A stretch of 64,000 bases of DNA from Succinivibrionaceae bacterium (GTDB lineage Bacteria > Pseudomonadota > Gammaproteobacteria > Enterobacterales > Succinivibrionaceae): positions 62,610 to 126,609 of the forward strand of contig JAHZGH010000007.1 in assembly GCA_019420905.1 (NCBI GenBank). Reading direction: 5' to 3'. Each line of letters opens with the position of its first letter. The stretch's first letter is position 1. Shown in pieces: positions 38,546-46,856 of this stretch. The notes under the pieces are model-generated. The model worked only from the letters and a program-made list of their open reading frames with translations, did not search any database and was not told the DNA's origin. The position numbers and the translations under genes were made by a program.

Positions 38546-39550
38546 CTACCCTGCTATAACTTGAAAATCCTCGATTGTGAGCGATGTTTTACCTTGCTGT
38601 TCACGTTCCTTAACGAATCTCTCAACTTCCTCACCATAAGCTCTGTATGAGGTTATTTCTTGCTCTAAAGTGCGAGGAGTCATTGTTTTGGGATATCTTC
38701 TCTCGTTTCTATCAAGCCAGTTGCCAACCCAAGTTGCCACACATCCTGCAAGGCTCTTGATTTTTGTTTTTCCTCGCTTCCACCCCTTTTCGGACCAATA
38801 GAGAAAAAACTTCTCAGCTTCCATTGATATTGGGAGACCCATTAAAGCCTGATGTTCTTGTTTATACTTAGAGATATAAGACTCAAAAAGAAGTTCACAG
38901 TCTTTAGCGCTTGTTGGATATTCGATTGTTTTTTGGGCTTGAACTGATTGCTGTTTTTGTTGAGTGTTATATATATCTAATATTCTTTCTTTATCATTCT
39001 TTATTTCTATCTGATGAAGATCTTGCAAATTTTGCAACTTCGATGTTGCAATTTTTTCCTCATTTAAGGAATTTTTTTCAACTTCGATATTGCAATTATT
39101 GCTCTCTCGATCTTGCAAATTTTGCAACTTCGATGTTGCAATTTTTTCCTCATTTAAGGAATTTTTTTCAACTTCGGTGTTGCAATTATTGCTCTCTCGA
39201 TCTTGCAAATTTTTCAACTTCGGTGTTGCAATTTTTTCCTCATCGTTCAGAGTGCAGTTTTCTAAACTTTCATCCTTACAAGCTTTAGATGTCACTAAAA
39301 ATCTTTTAGTTTTATTCCATTTGTCTGAGCTTGCTACTTCTTCTAGAAGATCAAAGGAAACAAGCTCTTTAAAAGTGTTAGATAGCGTTCTGACAGATAA
39401 TCCTAGACATTTAGAAAAAATTTCTCTATTAACAAAAACACGTTGTGAACCGTCTTTTGATAAAGAAAAAATGCGCTCCATCACTAATTTTGCAGATGAG
39501 CTCAAATCTTTAGACGCATATATCCAATCTGGCATGTGATTGTAGATCAT
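38546..39550 (-). CDS. Replication initiator (O-like), with internal iterons
   Basis: A 334-residue protein. Residues 1-95 form a winged helix (SSSAKLVMERIFSLSKDG, NREIFSKCLGLSVRTLSNTFKELVSFDLL). Residues about 100-190 consist of 30-residue repeats (EEKIATSKLQNLQDRESNN), arising from 90-bp DNA repeats. The C-terminal part has AEKFFLYWSEKGWKRGKTKIKSLAGCVATWVGNWLDR, common in phage replisome organisers. As with lambda O, the repeats inside the gene probably form the replication origin. Confidence 0.75.
   Translation of the reverse strand: MIYNHMPDWIYASKDLSSSAKLVMERIFSLSKDGSQRVFVNREIFSKCLGLSVRTLSNTFKELVSFDLLEEVASSDKWNKTKRFLVTSKACKDESLENCTLNDEEKIATPKLKNLQDRESNNCNTEVEKNSLNEEKIATSKLQNLQDRESNNCNIEVEKNSLNEEKIATSKLQNLQDLHQIEIKNDKERILDIYNTQQKQQSVQAQKTIEYPTSAKDCELLFESYISKYKQEHQALMGLPISMEAEKFFLYWSEKGWKRGKTKIKSLAGCVATWVGNWLDRNERRYPKTMTPRTLEQEITSYRAYGEEVERFVKEREQQGKTSLTIEDFQVIAG
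39035..39233. repeat. Five iterons inside the initiator gene (putative phage origin)
   Basis: CAACTTCG(A/G)T(G/A)TTGCAATT occurs at 39035, 39079, 39125, 39169 and 39215, spaced 44 or 46 bases. The first and third copies are extended to TTGCAAC-6-GTTGCAA inverted repeats. They form part of a 90-bp tandem repeat. Confidence 0.8.
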
Positions 39551-39555
39551 ACAAT

Positions 39556-39774
39556 TTACCTCTTTTCAATTGTCAAAAATCCAAACTCATCAGGACGTTC
39601 AGATCTAAAAAACATCTTCCATGCTTTAGGAATACCATTGACTTTCCATTGCCATACTGAAACAGGCGAAATACCACAATAATTAGCGGTCTTTGAAATT
39701 CCTCCCATGAGGTCAATCAATCGACAAGCTTGCGTTAATTCTTCTGTGCTACGTGAATTTTTTGGTCTTGCCAT
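39556..39774 (-). CDS. Cro/YdaS-like early regulator
   Basis: A 72-residue DNA-binding protein: TEELTQACRLIDLMGGISKTANYCGISPVSVWQWKVNGIPKAW forms the helix-turn-helix. It is divergent from cI across the operator region, the cro position, and is first in the leftward replication operon. Confidence 0.82.
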   Translation of the reverse strand: MARPKNSRSTEELTQACRLIDLMGGISKTANYCGISPVSVWQWKVNGIPKAWKMFFRSERPDEFGFLTIEKR

Positions 39775-39780
39775 ATTCTT

Positions 39781-39880
39781 CTCTATTAACTAAGTTTTAA
39801 TTAATTAAATCTTAGTTATAACTAAGATAATTGTCAAGATTACAACTAAATTTTCATTATTTAGTATTAACTAAAAAGGG
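39781..39880. promoter_or_regulatory. cI/cro operator-promoter region
   Basis: It contains the perfect 16-bp palindrome CTTAGTTATAACTAAG (39811-39826), a TTAGTATTAACTAA near-copy (39861-39874) and further AACTAA half sites. These fit repressor operators of the form TTAGTT-N2-AACTAA controlling both divergent genes. Confidence 0.8.
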
Positions 39881-39887
39881 GTGAAAA

Positions 39888-40598
39888 ATGGACTCAACAA
39901 TTCAAAATAATTTTTCTCTATTAGAAAATCGAATAAGGTATATAAAAGAAATAAAAAATATTTCTAGTGCAAAAATTGCAGAACTTGCTGGTGTAAAACA
40001 ATCTTCTGTTTTTAACTGGGAAAAAGGTGTTACTAAAACAATGAAACCAGACGTTGCTAATAGGCTTGGTAGTGCGCTAAAAATAAATCCTATTTGGCTG
40101 TCTACTGGTGTAGGAAATCTTGTTAGAACTGAATTTGTTATAGCTAAAGCTGATGGTGAAGATAATAGTGAAGGTACAGTTCTAGTTAAGCAATCTCAAG
40201 TAGTTTTCTCTTGTGGAAACGGGCGTTTACCATATTTTGAAGAAATGGATGAAGGTACACCTGCGACTTATCGTTTGCGTTGGTTTCAGCGTAAACAAGT
40301 AAACCCAGAACATTGCATTCGGTTTCAAGTTACAGGCGATAGCATGAGCCCATTTATTAATAATGGCGATATGGTTCTTGTTGATACTCATGATCTTAAG
40401 CCTCGATCTGGTCATGTCTATGCAATTGTTATAGATGATGAATTAAAAGTAAAAAGGCTAATCACAAAAGCTAATGGAGGTTTAATTATCCGCTCAGACA
40501 ATAACGCTTATCCAGATGATGAGATCGAACCTGATACACCTATCTTTTTTAAGGTTATGGGCAGAGTAATAGATCGCTCTGGTGATTTTGGCCTATAA
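39888..40598 (+). CDS. CI-type repressor with S24 peptidase domain
   Basis: A 236-residue repressor. The N-terminal helix-turn-helix is at about 24-60 (ISSAKIAELAGVKQSSVFNWEKG). The LexA-like autoprotease domain shows TGDSMSPFINNGDMV with catalytic S152 and the lysine in ELKVKRL (K187 or K189). A possible Cys-Gly cleavage site is at 109-110. It should keep the prophage silent and be inactivated by RecA-dependent self-cleavage after DNA damage. A terminator follows. Confidence 0.92.
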   Translation: MDSTIQNNFSLLENRIRYIKEIKNISSAKIAELAGVKQSSVFNWEKGVTKTMKPDVANRLGSALKINPIWLSTGVGNLVRTEFVIAKADGEDNSEGTVLVKQSQVVFSCGNGRLPYFEEMDEGTPATYRLRWFQRKQVNPEHCIRFQVTGDSMSPFINNGDMVLVDTHDLKPRSGHVYAIVIDDELKVKRLITKANGGLIIRSDNNAYPDDEIEPDTPIFFKVMGRVIDRSGDFGL

Positions 40599-40616
40599 CT
40601 CTCACTCTTACATTTC

Positions 40617-40636
40617 AGCCCCGTCTCTTCGGGGCT
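40617..40636 (+). terminator. Terminator of cI
   Basis: AGCCCCG (40617-40623) and CGGGGCT (40630-40636) with a TCTCTT loop, followed by a weak T-rich tail. Confidence 0.75.
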
Positions 40637-40692
40637 CAATTGCTTTCAATAGAATTCATTCAATTTAAAAAAATCCTCCTACATCACAAAAA

Positions 40693-40780
40693 TTAGTTAA
40701 AACTAAATTTTTTATACAACAACTATTGCTTTATACCTTAGTTTTAACTAAACTTTATTTAAAACAAAACTTAGTTGTAA
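40693..40780. promoter_or_regulatory. Second repressor operator cluster
   Basis: TTAGTTAAAACTAA (40693-40706), TTAGTTTTAACTAA (40739-40752) and a TTAGTTGTAA half-site near 40771. The same motif as upstream of cI, so CI probably also shuts off the rightward small-gene operon. Confidence 0.75.
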
Positions 40781-40817
40781 AAATTAAAAGTTAATTTAAA
40801 ACTAAAAAAGCTGTGAT

Positions 40818-40901
40818 ATGCAAACTCTCATGAACTTTTTAACAGCGATTTTTGCCTTGATAGCAATCTTTGCTTTTTATTCACTGGTGGAGATCTTATG
40901 A
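40818..40901 (+). CDS. 27-residue membrane peptide
   Basis: MQTLMNFLTAIFALIAIFAF followed by YSLVEIL. A single hydrophobic helix. It overlaps the next ORF by ATGA, which supports translation. First gene of the rightward operon after the second operator cluster. Confidence 0.5.
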   Translation: MQTLMNFLTAIFALIAIFAFYSLVEIL

Positions 40902-40990
40902 AGATTTTTCTCTTTATAGCGAACTTAGCGACAGCAATCGCCGTTTTTAGTTCTTTGGCTGTTTTGTTGTATTGGGAATGGCTTTTTTAA
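40898..40990 (+). CDS. 30-residue membrane peptide
   Basis: A second tiny hydrophobic peptide (MKIFLFIANLATAIAVF, SSLAVLLYWEWLF), with a GGTGGAG ribosome site and an ATGA overlap with the preceding one. Role unknown. Confidence 0.55.
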   Translation: MKIFLFIANLATAIAVFSSLAVLLYWEWLF

Positions 40991-41017
40991 TTAGATAAAT
41001 GAGATAGGGGATTGAAA

Positions 41018-41251
41018 ATGAAAATTGAATTTGAAATTGATTCAAAAAACTACGAAGAAGCGAAATTTAACTTTCACAGAGCATGTGCTTTATATCATGT
41101 CGAGTTAATTGAAGTTGATGCGCGCTCAAGCTTTGTCACAGCAAAGCCCGAGCATCAAAAACGCTTTGATGAAATCTATGCTCGATTCAATATCGAGCGC
41201 GCTAAATTGCGTTACGCAATAGAAGCTAAATCTTTTTCATTTTTTTACTAG
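41018..41251 (+). CDS. Small phage early protein, unknown
   Basis: A 77-residue charged protein (MKIEFEIDSKNYEEAKFNFH, DEIYARFNIERAKLRYAI). I chose the ATG at 41018, which follows AGGGG. The upstream TTG is less likely. No family recognised. Stop overlaps the neighbourhood of the next ATG by one base. Confidence 0.7.
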   Translation: MKIEFEIDSKNYEEAKFNFHRACALYHVELIEVDARSSFVTAKPEHQKRFDEIYARFNIERAKLRYAIEAKSFSFFY

Positions 41252-41494
41252 ATGAAGACAAGACTAGTCACAGCTAATGAACTTTTAGATTTTCTGAGAA
41301 TTAAAAATAGTGATTTGAAGATTTTAATTCGCTACTTCCGATTTCCTAAATACACTGGTTTTCTGTGTAAAAGGCAAGGTCTAAAAGAAAAAATTTGGAA
41401 TAAAACAAGCATCTAACTTTGGCTTGAAGATGAAGAGAATTTTAAAGAATTGAAATTTATTCAAGAAGTGAGAAAAAACAGGAGTGCAAAATGA
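41252..41494 (+). pseudogene. Excisionase-like gene interrupted by an in-frame TAA
   Basis: The frame reads MKTRLVTANELLDFLRI... in the manner of AlpA/MerR-type DNA-binding proteins for 54 codons. It then meets TAA at 41414-41416 and resumes LWLEDEENFKELKF up to a TGA at 41492-41494. That final stop forms an ATGA overlap with the next gene, so the original gene probably had 80 codons. Either a nonsense mutation or, less likely, read-through. Confidence 0.65.
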
Positions 41495-41769
41495 ACGATA
41501 AAAAAAGAGAGATATTGTTAAATTCGCTTTTTGACAGTGTGAAAAAAGATTTAGACAAAAAAGACTTTGAAAGAATTGAGAAAGCTGTGTGTTCTTTCCA
41601 AAAGAACTTTAATCAAGCTCTTTTAGAATTTAAAAAAGAAACAATCTTTTTTATGTCTTTATTAAAAAAAGATCTATGCGTCGACGATGTTGAAGTTTCT
41701 TTTAAAGACGTTTTTACTCCAAGACTCAATGAACTAGAGTTAACAGATACAGATAAAAAAAGCTCATAA
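41491..41769 (+). CDS. Small helical phage protein, unknown
   Basis: A 92-residue, charged, mostly helical protein (KKREILLNSLFDSVKKDLDKKDFERI, QALLEFKKETIFFMSLLKKD). An AGGAG-like site precedes the ATG. It is between two excisionase-like genes. No family recognised. Confidence 0.68.
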   Translation: MNDKKREILLNSLFDSVKKDLDKKDFERIEKAVCSFQKNFNQALLEFKKETIFFMSLLKKDLCVDDVEVSFKDVFTPRLNELELTDTDKKSS

Positions 41770-41820
41770 TCGCTCTTGGTATTGCGTTTATTGAATTTAA
41801 ATCTGCTAAGGAATGATTTC

Positions 41821-42036
41821 ATGAAACTTTTATCTAAAAAAGATCTTGCTAACAAGCTAAGAGTTAGCGCTACATCTTTATATAGACTTAGAACTAAATA
41901 TAAAGATTTTCCAAAAGGTATGTCTTTTGGAGATAATCTTGCAGGCTCAAAAATATTTTTTGATGAGGAAGAAATAGATAACTGGCTTTTGAAGAATAAA
42001 GAAAAATTTCGCAACAATGCAATATCAACATTTTAA
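41821..42036 (+). CDS. AlpA-family excisionase/regulator
   Basis: A 71-residue AlpA-like winged-helix protein: LLSKKDLANKLRVSATSLYRLRTKYKDFPKGMSFG, then KIFFDEEEIDNWLLKNKE. The ATG at 41821 has AAGGA upstream and starts just before the domain. AlpA-type proteins activate or direct excision by P4-type integrases. It is the only intact member of three related genes here. Confidence 0.82.
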   Translation: MKLLSKKDLANKLRVSATSLYRLRTKYKDFPKGMSFGDNLAGSKIFFDEEEIDNWLLKNKEKFRNNAISTF

Positions 42037-42055
42037 ATATCAAGGAGATTAGATT

Positions 42056-42239
42056 ATGGCAGAAATTGAAGAAATTTTATTAAAAAAAATGTGAGGTAGC
42101 AAAAATGTTGAGGTTGTCCCGTTCTTCCTTGTGAAGATTATTAAAAACTTCTAAAGATTTTCCTAAGCCCGTTACTGTTTTAGGAGGACGTCAGCTATTT
42201 AGAAAAGCTGACATCCTCGAGTATATAGAAAAACTGTAA
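42056..42239 (+). pseudogene. Broken second AlpA-family gene
   Basis: It begins well (GGAG site, MAEIEEILLKK) but a frameshift in an A8 tract moves the reading to CEVAKMLRLSRSSL. A TGA stop then interrupts before RLLKTSKDFPKPVTVLGGRQ and LFRKADILEYIEKL. Joined, these pieces give a full AlpA domain. At least two lesions. Confidence 0.78.
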
Positions 42240-42247
42240 ATGATGAT

Positions 42248-42272
42248 AAGTGGCTCATGATAGAGCCACTTA
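42248..42272. terminator. Terminator between convergent transcripts
   Basis: AAGTGGCTC (42248-42256) and GAGCCACTT (42263-42271) with a 6-base loop and T-rich flank. It can serve both the rightward early operon and the leftward gene ending at 42285. Confidence 0.8.
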
Positions 42273-42284
42273 TTATTTTTGATT

Positions 42285-43127
42285 TTAGTTAGGTTGAATT
42301 ACTTTTTTTACTTCAATAATTGATCTTTCTGTTGTAATTCTAGAGTTATTTTTCTTTTGAACTGTTCTTAATATAACATCTAATTGAGTTCCATTTGTAA
42401 ATGAATAGGCTTTATTTTTTACGTCAGTCAAAAAAGTTTCATCTTCAATAACTGCGTAAAATTCTATATCACCATCAAAGAAGCGCCATTTTTTATTACT
42501 GCCTGATAAACTTAATTCTGTAATCTCTAATATGATATTAGATTCATTTTCATTTAAAATTTCGTGTTGATTATCATAAAAGTAGGGTCTTTCATTTTTG
42601 TTTACAAAAGATGTTTTAGTTCCTGATTGTACACGTATGCTATCAAAACCGTCCTTATCTAAAGACGAGGTGGTTTTATTTAATGCGGAACGAACTGAAC
42701 CATCAGACCATATATTAATGGTGCTATTATTAAAAACCTGTACTTGACCATTGCAATTTGTAATAGCAGTCTGATTCAAATCACCTTCACAAGCTTTTTG
42801 TTCTACAGCTTTTTTCCCCATTAAAAACTTGCCTAAATTAATAACAGAAATAATGGTTTCACTTATTAAATTTACATTTTCAACAGTAGCTCTAATAGGC
42901 TCTGCATAAGATAATATTAAATCAAAAATAAAAGATCCTGGTCGTAAAGATGTTACCTTAACATCAACACGTGTCTTTTTTTCGTAATATTTCTCAATAG
43001 TTTTACAAGATAATTTTTCTAAACCAGAAAGAGTTTCTATAAAGGAAGAAACAGGTATTGCGTGCTCTTTTACAGCACCTCCTTCAAATTTAATAATAAG
43101 CGACTCTTGTTTAAGATTATTGTCCAT
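42285..43127 (-). CDS. Unknown cargo protein next to the integrase
   Basis: A 280-residue soluble protein. The beginning (LIIKFEGGAVKEHAIPVSSFIETLSGLEKL) and VKVTSLRPGSFIFDLILSYAEP resemble a group of accessory proteins of unknown function that I recall from islands and prophages, in which a small beta-rich N-terminal domain precedes a helical linker. A short hydrophobic stretch lies near 85-105. The C-terminal half is beta-rich (ILEITELSLSGSNKKWRFFDGDIEFYAVIED). Its place between integrase and regulators at the attachment site is common for defence or conversion genes. Confidence 0.72.
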   Translation of the reverse strand: MDNNLKQESLIIKFEGGAVKEHAIPVSSFIETLSGLEKLSCKTIEKYYEKKTRVDVKVTSLRPGSFIFDLILSYAEPIRATVENVNLISETIISVINLGKFLMGKKAVEQKACEGDLNQTAITNCNGQVQVFNNSTINIWSDGSVRSALNKTTSSLDKDGFDSIRVQSGTKTSFVNKNERPYFYDNQHEILNENESNIILEITELSLSGSNKKWRFFDGDIEFYAVIEDETFLTDVKNKAYSFTNGTQLDVILRTVQKKNNSRITTERSIIEVKKVIQPN

Positions 43128-43183
43128 TTTCTACAAGCTCCTGCAACTGCCTTATATTTTAGAATTCTATTTAAATCTCATTT

Positions 43184-44299
43184 TTATAAATCTGAAATAC
43201 ATTTGCTCAAATAATCACACCACTCTTGCATAACTTTTCTGCGCTCATCTAATAAATCTGAGCGGTCATAAGCTTGTACAGTCTGTGAGCCCACAGAATG
43301 AGCTAAACATTGCTCCGCTACGTCAAAAGCTACTCTATGCTCAGTCATCCATGTACGCCCGATCGATCTAATTCCATGTGGCACGAGAATGCCTCTAAAC
43401 CCATGTGTACGCAAAAATTTTTCAATAGTATCTGGCACAATATGTTTATTTAAATTCCTTGGTGAAAATAGCACATACTCACTAACTTTAACACGGTGAG
43501 CTAAAAGCATTTTAAGCTGACTAGATATTGGAACTCTAAAAGGTCGCTTCATCTTCATCACTTCAGCAGGAATGTATATAACGTCGTCTTTGATCCATTC
43601 CCATTTAAGCCTGGTGTATTCTCCTGGCCTTAATAATGTATAAAAACCAATCATCAACGCATCTAAAACAAATGTTGATGTTGCTGTTTCCTTAAGAATT
43701 TTATTAAAAAAACTTGGTAACTCTGAGGGAGGAAATGAAGGCATATTTGATATTTTGGGCAATGCAAAGACTTTATTGATACCTTGCCAGCGACAAGCGT
43801 CGACTATACCGTAATTTACAGCATACAACTCCATTTGTTTTAACCAACCGCAAAGTTTTTGGATTGATTCAGCTTTATCGCTAAATGGTTTAAGAGCATC
43901 TATAAGCTTAGGAGTAGTAATTAAAGCGATTGGTAATTTACCAAAAGTAGGAATTAAAGTCTTGTTAAAAGCACGCTCAATTTTTTGAATTGATGAAGAA
44001 GATAATTTTGTCTTTTTTAGTTCAAGCCAATCTTTAAATACAGTATTAAAGGTAGATTTTGCTTCATCTGGCAAACTGTATATTGATACAATTTTTTCGT
44101 ATTCTTTAATAGCTTCTGCTAAAGAGACATCAGGAAATGTCCCTATACTATGAGAAAAAAGCTTTCCTTTTACTCTCTTTTTTATAACAAATATTTTTGT
44201 ACCATTTGGCTTAACGCGTAAAAAAAGGCCTGGCAAAATATTATTTGTATATTCTTTTGTTTTTGGCTCTAATTTTTTTATAGCTAGTACAGTCAGCAT
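43184..44299 (-). CDS. int: Prophage integrase (P4-type tyrosine recombinase)
   Basis: A 371-residue integrase. The DUF4102 N-terminal domain (LPGLFLRVKPNGTKIFVIKKR), core-binding domain and catalytic domain are complete. Catalytic residues are R224 (TLLRPGE), H308-x-x-R311 (HGIRS), H334 (AHSVGS) and Y344. It lies 185 bases from the tRNA-Thr gene, with GTTCCCC repeats in between that may be arm sites. It should integrate the phage at the tRNA 3' end. Confidence 0.93.
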   Translation of the reverse strand: MLTVLAIKKLEPKTKEYTNNILPGLFLRVKPNGTKIFVIKKRVKGKLFSHSIGTFPDVSLAEAIKEYEKIVSIYSLPDEAKSTFNTVFKDWLELKKTKLSSSSIQKIERAFNKTLIPTFGKLPIALITTPKLIDALKPFSDKAESIQKLCGWLKQMELYAVNYGIVDACRWQGINKVFALPKISNMPSFPPSELPSFFNKILKETATSTFVLDALMIGFYTLLRPGEYTRLKWEWIKDDVIYIPAEVMKMKRPFRVPISSQLKMLLAHRVKVSEYVLFSPRNLNKHIVPDTIEKFLRTHGFRGILVPHGIRSIGRTWMTEHRVAFDVAEQCLAHSVGSQTVQAYDRSDLLDERRKVMQEWCDYLSKCISDL

Positions 44300-44378
44300 C
44301 CCCGTTCCCCTTGTTTTTAAAGTTCCCCCAAATAAAAAAAAGAGTTCCCCCGAGTTCCCCTAATGGGTAATAAGGATT

Positions 44379-44482
44379 ATAAAGGTTGGAATGGATTGAA
44401 ACAGGATTGAATAGCTATTATATGATTAAATTAACAATTTTTTAAAAAGAGGAATGGTTTGGAATAGGTTGAAATAGGCGTG

Positions 44483-44505
<23 letters not shown>
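44379..44505. other. attR: phage arm and tRNA-Thr core
   Basis: The core TGGTGCTGACTGCCGGAATC... (44483-44505) includes the CCA end, acceptor and T-arm of tRNA-Thr, and is repeated at 4320-4341 with one base missing. To its left are two direct copies of a GAATGG-TTG-A-AGG-TTGAA-TAG repeat about 60 bases apart, the likely arm sites. Confidence 0.85.
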
Positions 44506-44558
<53 letters not shown>

Positions 44559-45113
44559 ACTAAATCTGAATTATTTTAAGAAAAAAACACTGCTTTTTCA
44601 AGTATAAAATGCTTTACATACTAATATATAAAATAATATTCATATATAAACTTTATATTTTAGCTTTTATAAATTTATAAAATTATAAAAAAATGCATAC
44701 TTTATATAGATCCATATCTGAGCTTAATATATTGAGTTAACTGCAGTAAATTAATATTTATTACAAAACGTAAAAATTATCGCTACTAATTTAATGGCTA
44801 CTTAAGATTACGCAAAAAATTTTTTACCAAGGCAACTTAGCTTTCCTGTTTCTGCTTACAGAAATCTTTATCAAAATATATCTACCATCATTATTTATAA
44901 TTTTATTATCACCTATAATCAGTATTATAAATATGTATAAATATTAACCATTAAATATATATTTTTTATTATAAGTAAGGCAATTATTAAGACAGCAAAA
45001 AAGCATTGCTGCATTGTCTTGATAAGATCATATATAAAAAATATCTCAATATATTGATATAAAAATATTAGATTATCCAATAATTGTGAAGCAATGCTAA
45101 AGGCAGGTAATCA
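44559..45113. other. AT-rich intergenic region
   Basis: About 555 bases between tRNA-Thr and the exporter operon. Apart from upstream promoter sequence for the two flanking genes, I see no ORF, repeat or strong hairpin. Confidence 0.5.
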
Positions 45114-45935
45114 ATGAAGAAAATTTTTTTAATTTTATTATTTTTATGCGCCTGCTCTCAAAATACAGAAAACATTATCAATGGATATATAGAAGGAGAA
45201 TATATCTATATTTCTCCGGCTTCAGGAGGAATATTAGATGAGCTAGATGTAAGAAAAGGACAAAACATCAATATCGGAGATAAGCTTTTTGCTGTAGATA
45301 ATGAAATTTGGCAAATAAGCTTACGCAATGCAGAGAATAATATTAGAGCAGCAAAAGAACAGCTTAGTCAAACCAAAGCTATATTTAATAACGCAGAAAA
45401 GGAATTTAACAGAGCAGCAAAATTATTAAAAACAAATGCAACAAGTCAAGCTGATTATGATACTAAACAAGCAAATTACGAAAATTTAAAAGCAAAAGTA
45501 TCAGAATTGAAGATTTTAGTATTATCTGCAGAAGAAAACTTTTGGCAACTAAATAAAAAATATCAGCAAAATACAGTTATATCAAAGCATACAGGCCAAA
45601 TAACAGATATTTACTTCAGATTAGGAGAATATGCAGCGGCTGGAAATCCAATCCTGGCTATACTCCCCAAAGAGAACATAAAAGCACGATTTTTTGTTTC
45701 TGAAGAGATATTGCCGAGTATAACTTATAATCAAAAGGTTTGGATAAGATGTGACGGCTGCGATAAGGAGCTAGAAGCCAAAATATCATATATATCTCCG
45801 TCAGCAGAATATACTCCCCCTGTAATATACAGTACAGAAAGCCGAAACAAACTTGTTTTCATGGTTGAGGCAGTCTTTATAAATAAAAACGAAAACCTAC
45901 ATCCTGGACTTCCTGTAAATGTAAGGTTTAAATAA
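45114..45935 (+). CDS. HlyD-family membrane fusion lipoprotein
   Basis: A 273-residue periplasmic adaptor. The lipoprotein signal ends LCAC (cysteine 14). The lipoyl/barrel halves are ISPASGGILDELDVRKGQNINIGDKLFAVD and TVISKHTGQITDIYFRLGEYAAAGNPIL, separated by a coiled coil (about 65-150). It resembles YbhG and should link an ABC-2 pump to an outer-membrane channel. It is the first of three genes; the next starts two bases after its stop. Confidence 0.88.
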   Translation: MKKIFLILLFLCACSQNTENIINGYIEGEYIYISPASGGILDELDVRKGQNINIGDKLFAVDNEIWQISLRNAENNIRAAKEQLSQTKAIFNNAEKEFNRAAKLLKTNATSQADYDTKQANYENLKAKVSELKILVLSAEENFWQLNKKYQQNTVISKHTGQITDIYFRLGEYAAAGNPILAILPKENIKARFFVSEEILPSITYNQKVWIRCDGCDKELEAKISYISPSAEYTPPVIYSTESRNKLVFMVEAVFINKNENLHPGLPVNVRFK

Positions 45936-45937
45936 AT

Positions 45938-46855
45938 ATGACTGAAATAGCAATTGATGTAAGACGCTTAACAAAAAAATTTGGTGCTAAGATAGTTGTA
46001 AATAATATAGATATTCAGGTGCCAAAGGGGAAAATATATGGTTTCTTAGGCCCTAACGGTTCAGGCAAAACAACAACCATTCGAATGCTTTGTGGCTTAT
46101 TAAGACCAACTTCAGGTGAGGGCAAATGTCTAGGTCTTGATATTATGAAAGACGCCTTGATGATCCGTAAAAAAGTCGGTTATATGACACAAAAATTCAG
46201 TTTTTGGGATGATTTAACTGTCAGAGAAAACCTTGAATTTACAGCTCATATTTACGAATTGAAAAATGCCTCTGCACTTATCGACAAAACACTAATAAAC
46301 TTTGGATTAGAAAAAAAAGCGCACCTGCTTGCAGGAACTCTTTCCGGAGGCTGGAAACAAAGACTGGCTTTATCAGCATGTATTTTACATAAGCCTGAAA
46401 TTTTATTACTTGATGAACCAACAGCAGGAGTAGATCCAAAAGCCAGAAGAGAATTTTGGGACGAACTTGGACGTCTTTCAGATGAGGGAATGACTATTCT
46501 TGTTAGTACGCACTATATGGATGAGGCGGAACGCTGTGATGAGTTAATTTATATCGCATATGGAAATTTAATGGTTAAGGGAACCATTAGTGAGGTTATC
46601 AATAAAACACAGCTTAAGACTATTGAAGTAAGCGGCTTAAGTTTGCCTTTATTGCAAAAACAATTAGGGCAAGATCCTGAAATAATAGCAATGTCATTAT
46701 TTGGCAAAACATTAAGAATTTGCGGAAATAACGAACAAAATATTATAAACAAGCTACAAATTTTAAAAAATAAATATTCACTCTCTTGGCAAGAAAGTAA
46801 TACTCATCTTGAGGATGCTTTTATTTTTTATTTAAAAAAAGCACAGGAGAACTGA
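45938..46855 (+). CDS. ABC transporter ATPase (YbhF-like)
   Basis: A 305-residue ATP-binding subunit: Walker A GPNGSGKTT (38-46), signature LSGGW (135-139), Walker B ILLLDEPTAG (about 155-164) and switch histidine STHYMDE (H192). It corresponds to one half of E. coli YbhF. It energises the permease encoded next, two bases away. Confidence 0.92.
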   Translation: MTEIAIDVRRLTKKFGAKIVVNNIDIQVPKGKIYGFLGPNGSGKTTTIRMLCGLLRPTSGEGKCLGLDIMKDALMIRKKVGYMTQKFSFWDDLTVRENLEFTAHIYELKNASALIDKTLINFGLEKKAHLLAGTLSGGWKQRLALSACILHKPEILLLDEPTAGVDPKARREFWDELGRLSDEGMTILVSTHYMDEAERCDELIYIAYGNLMVKGTISEVINKTQLKTIEVSGLSLPLLQKQLGQDPEIIAMSLFGKTLRICGNNEQNIINKLQILKNKYSLSWQESNTHLEDAFIFYLKKAQEN

Positions 46856-46856
46856 T

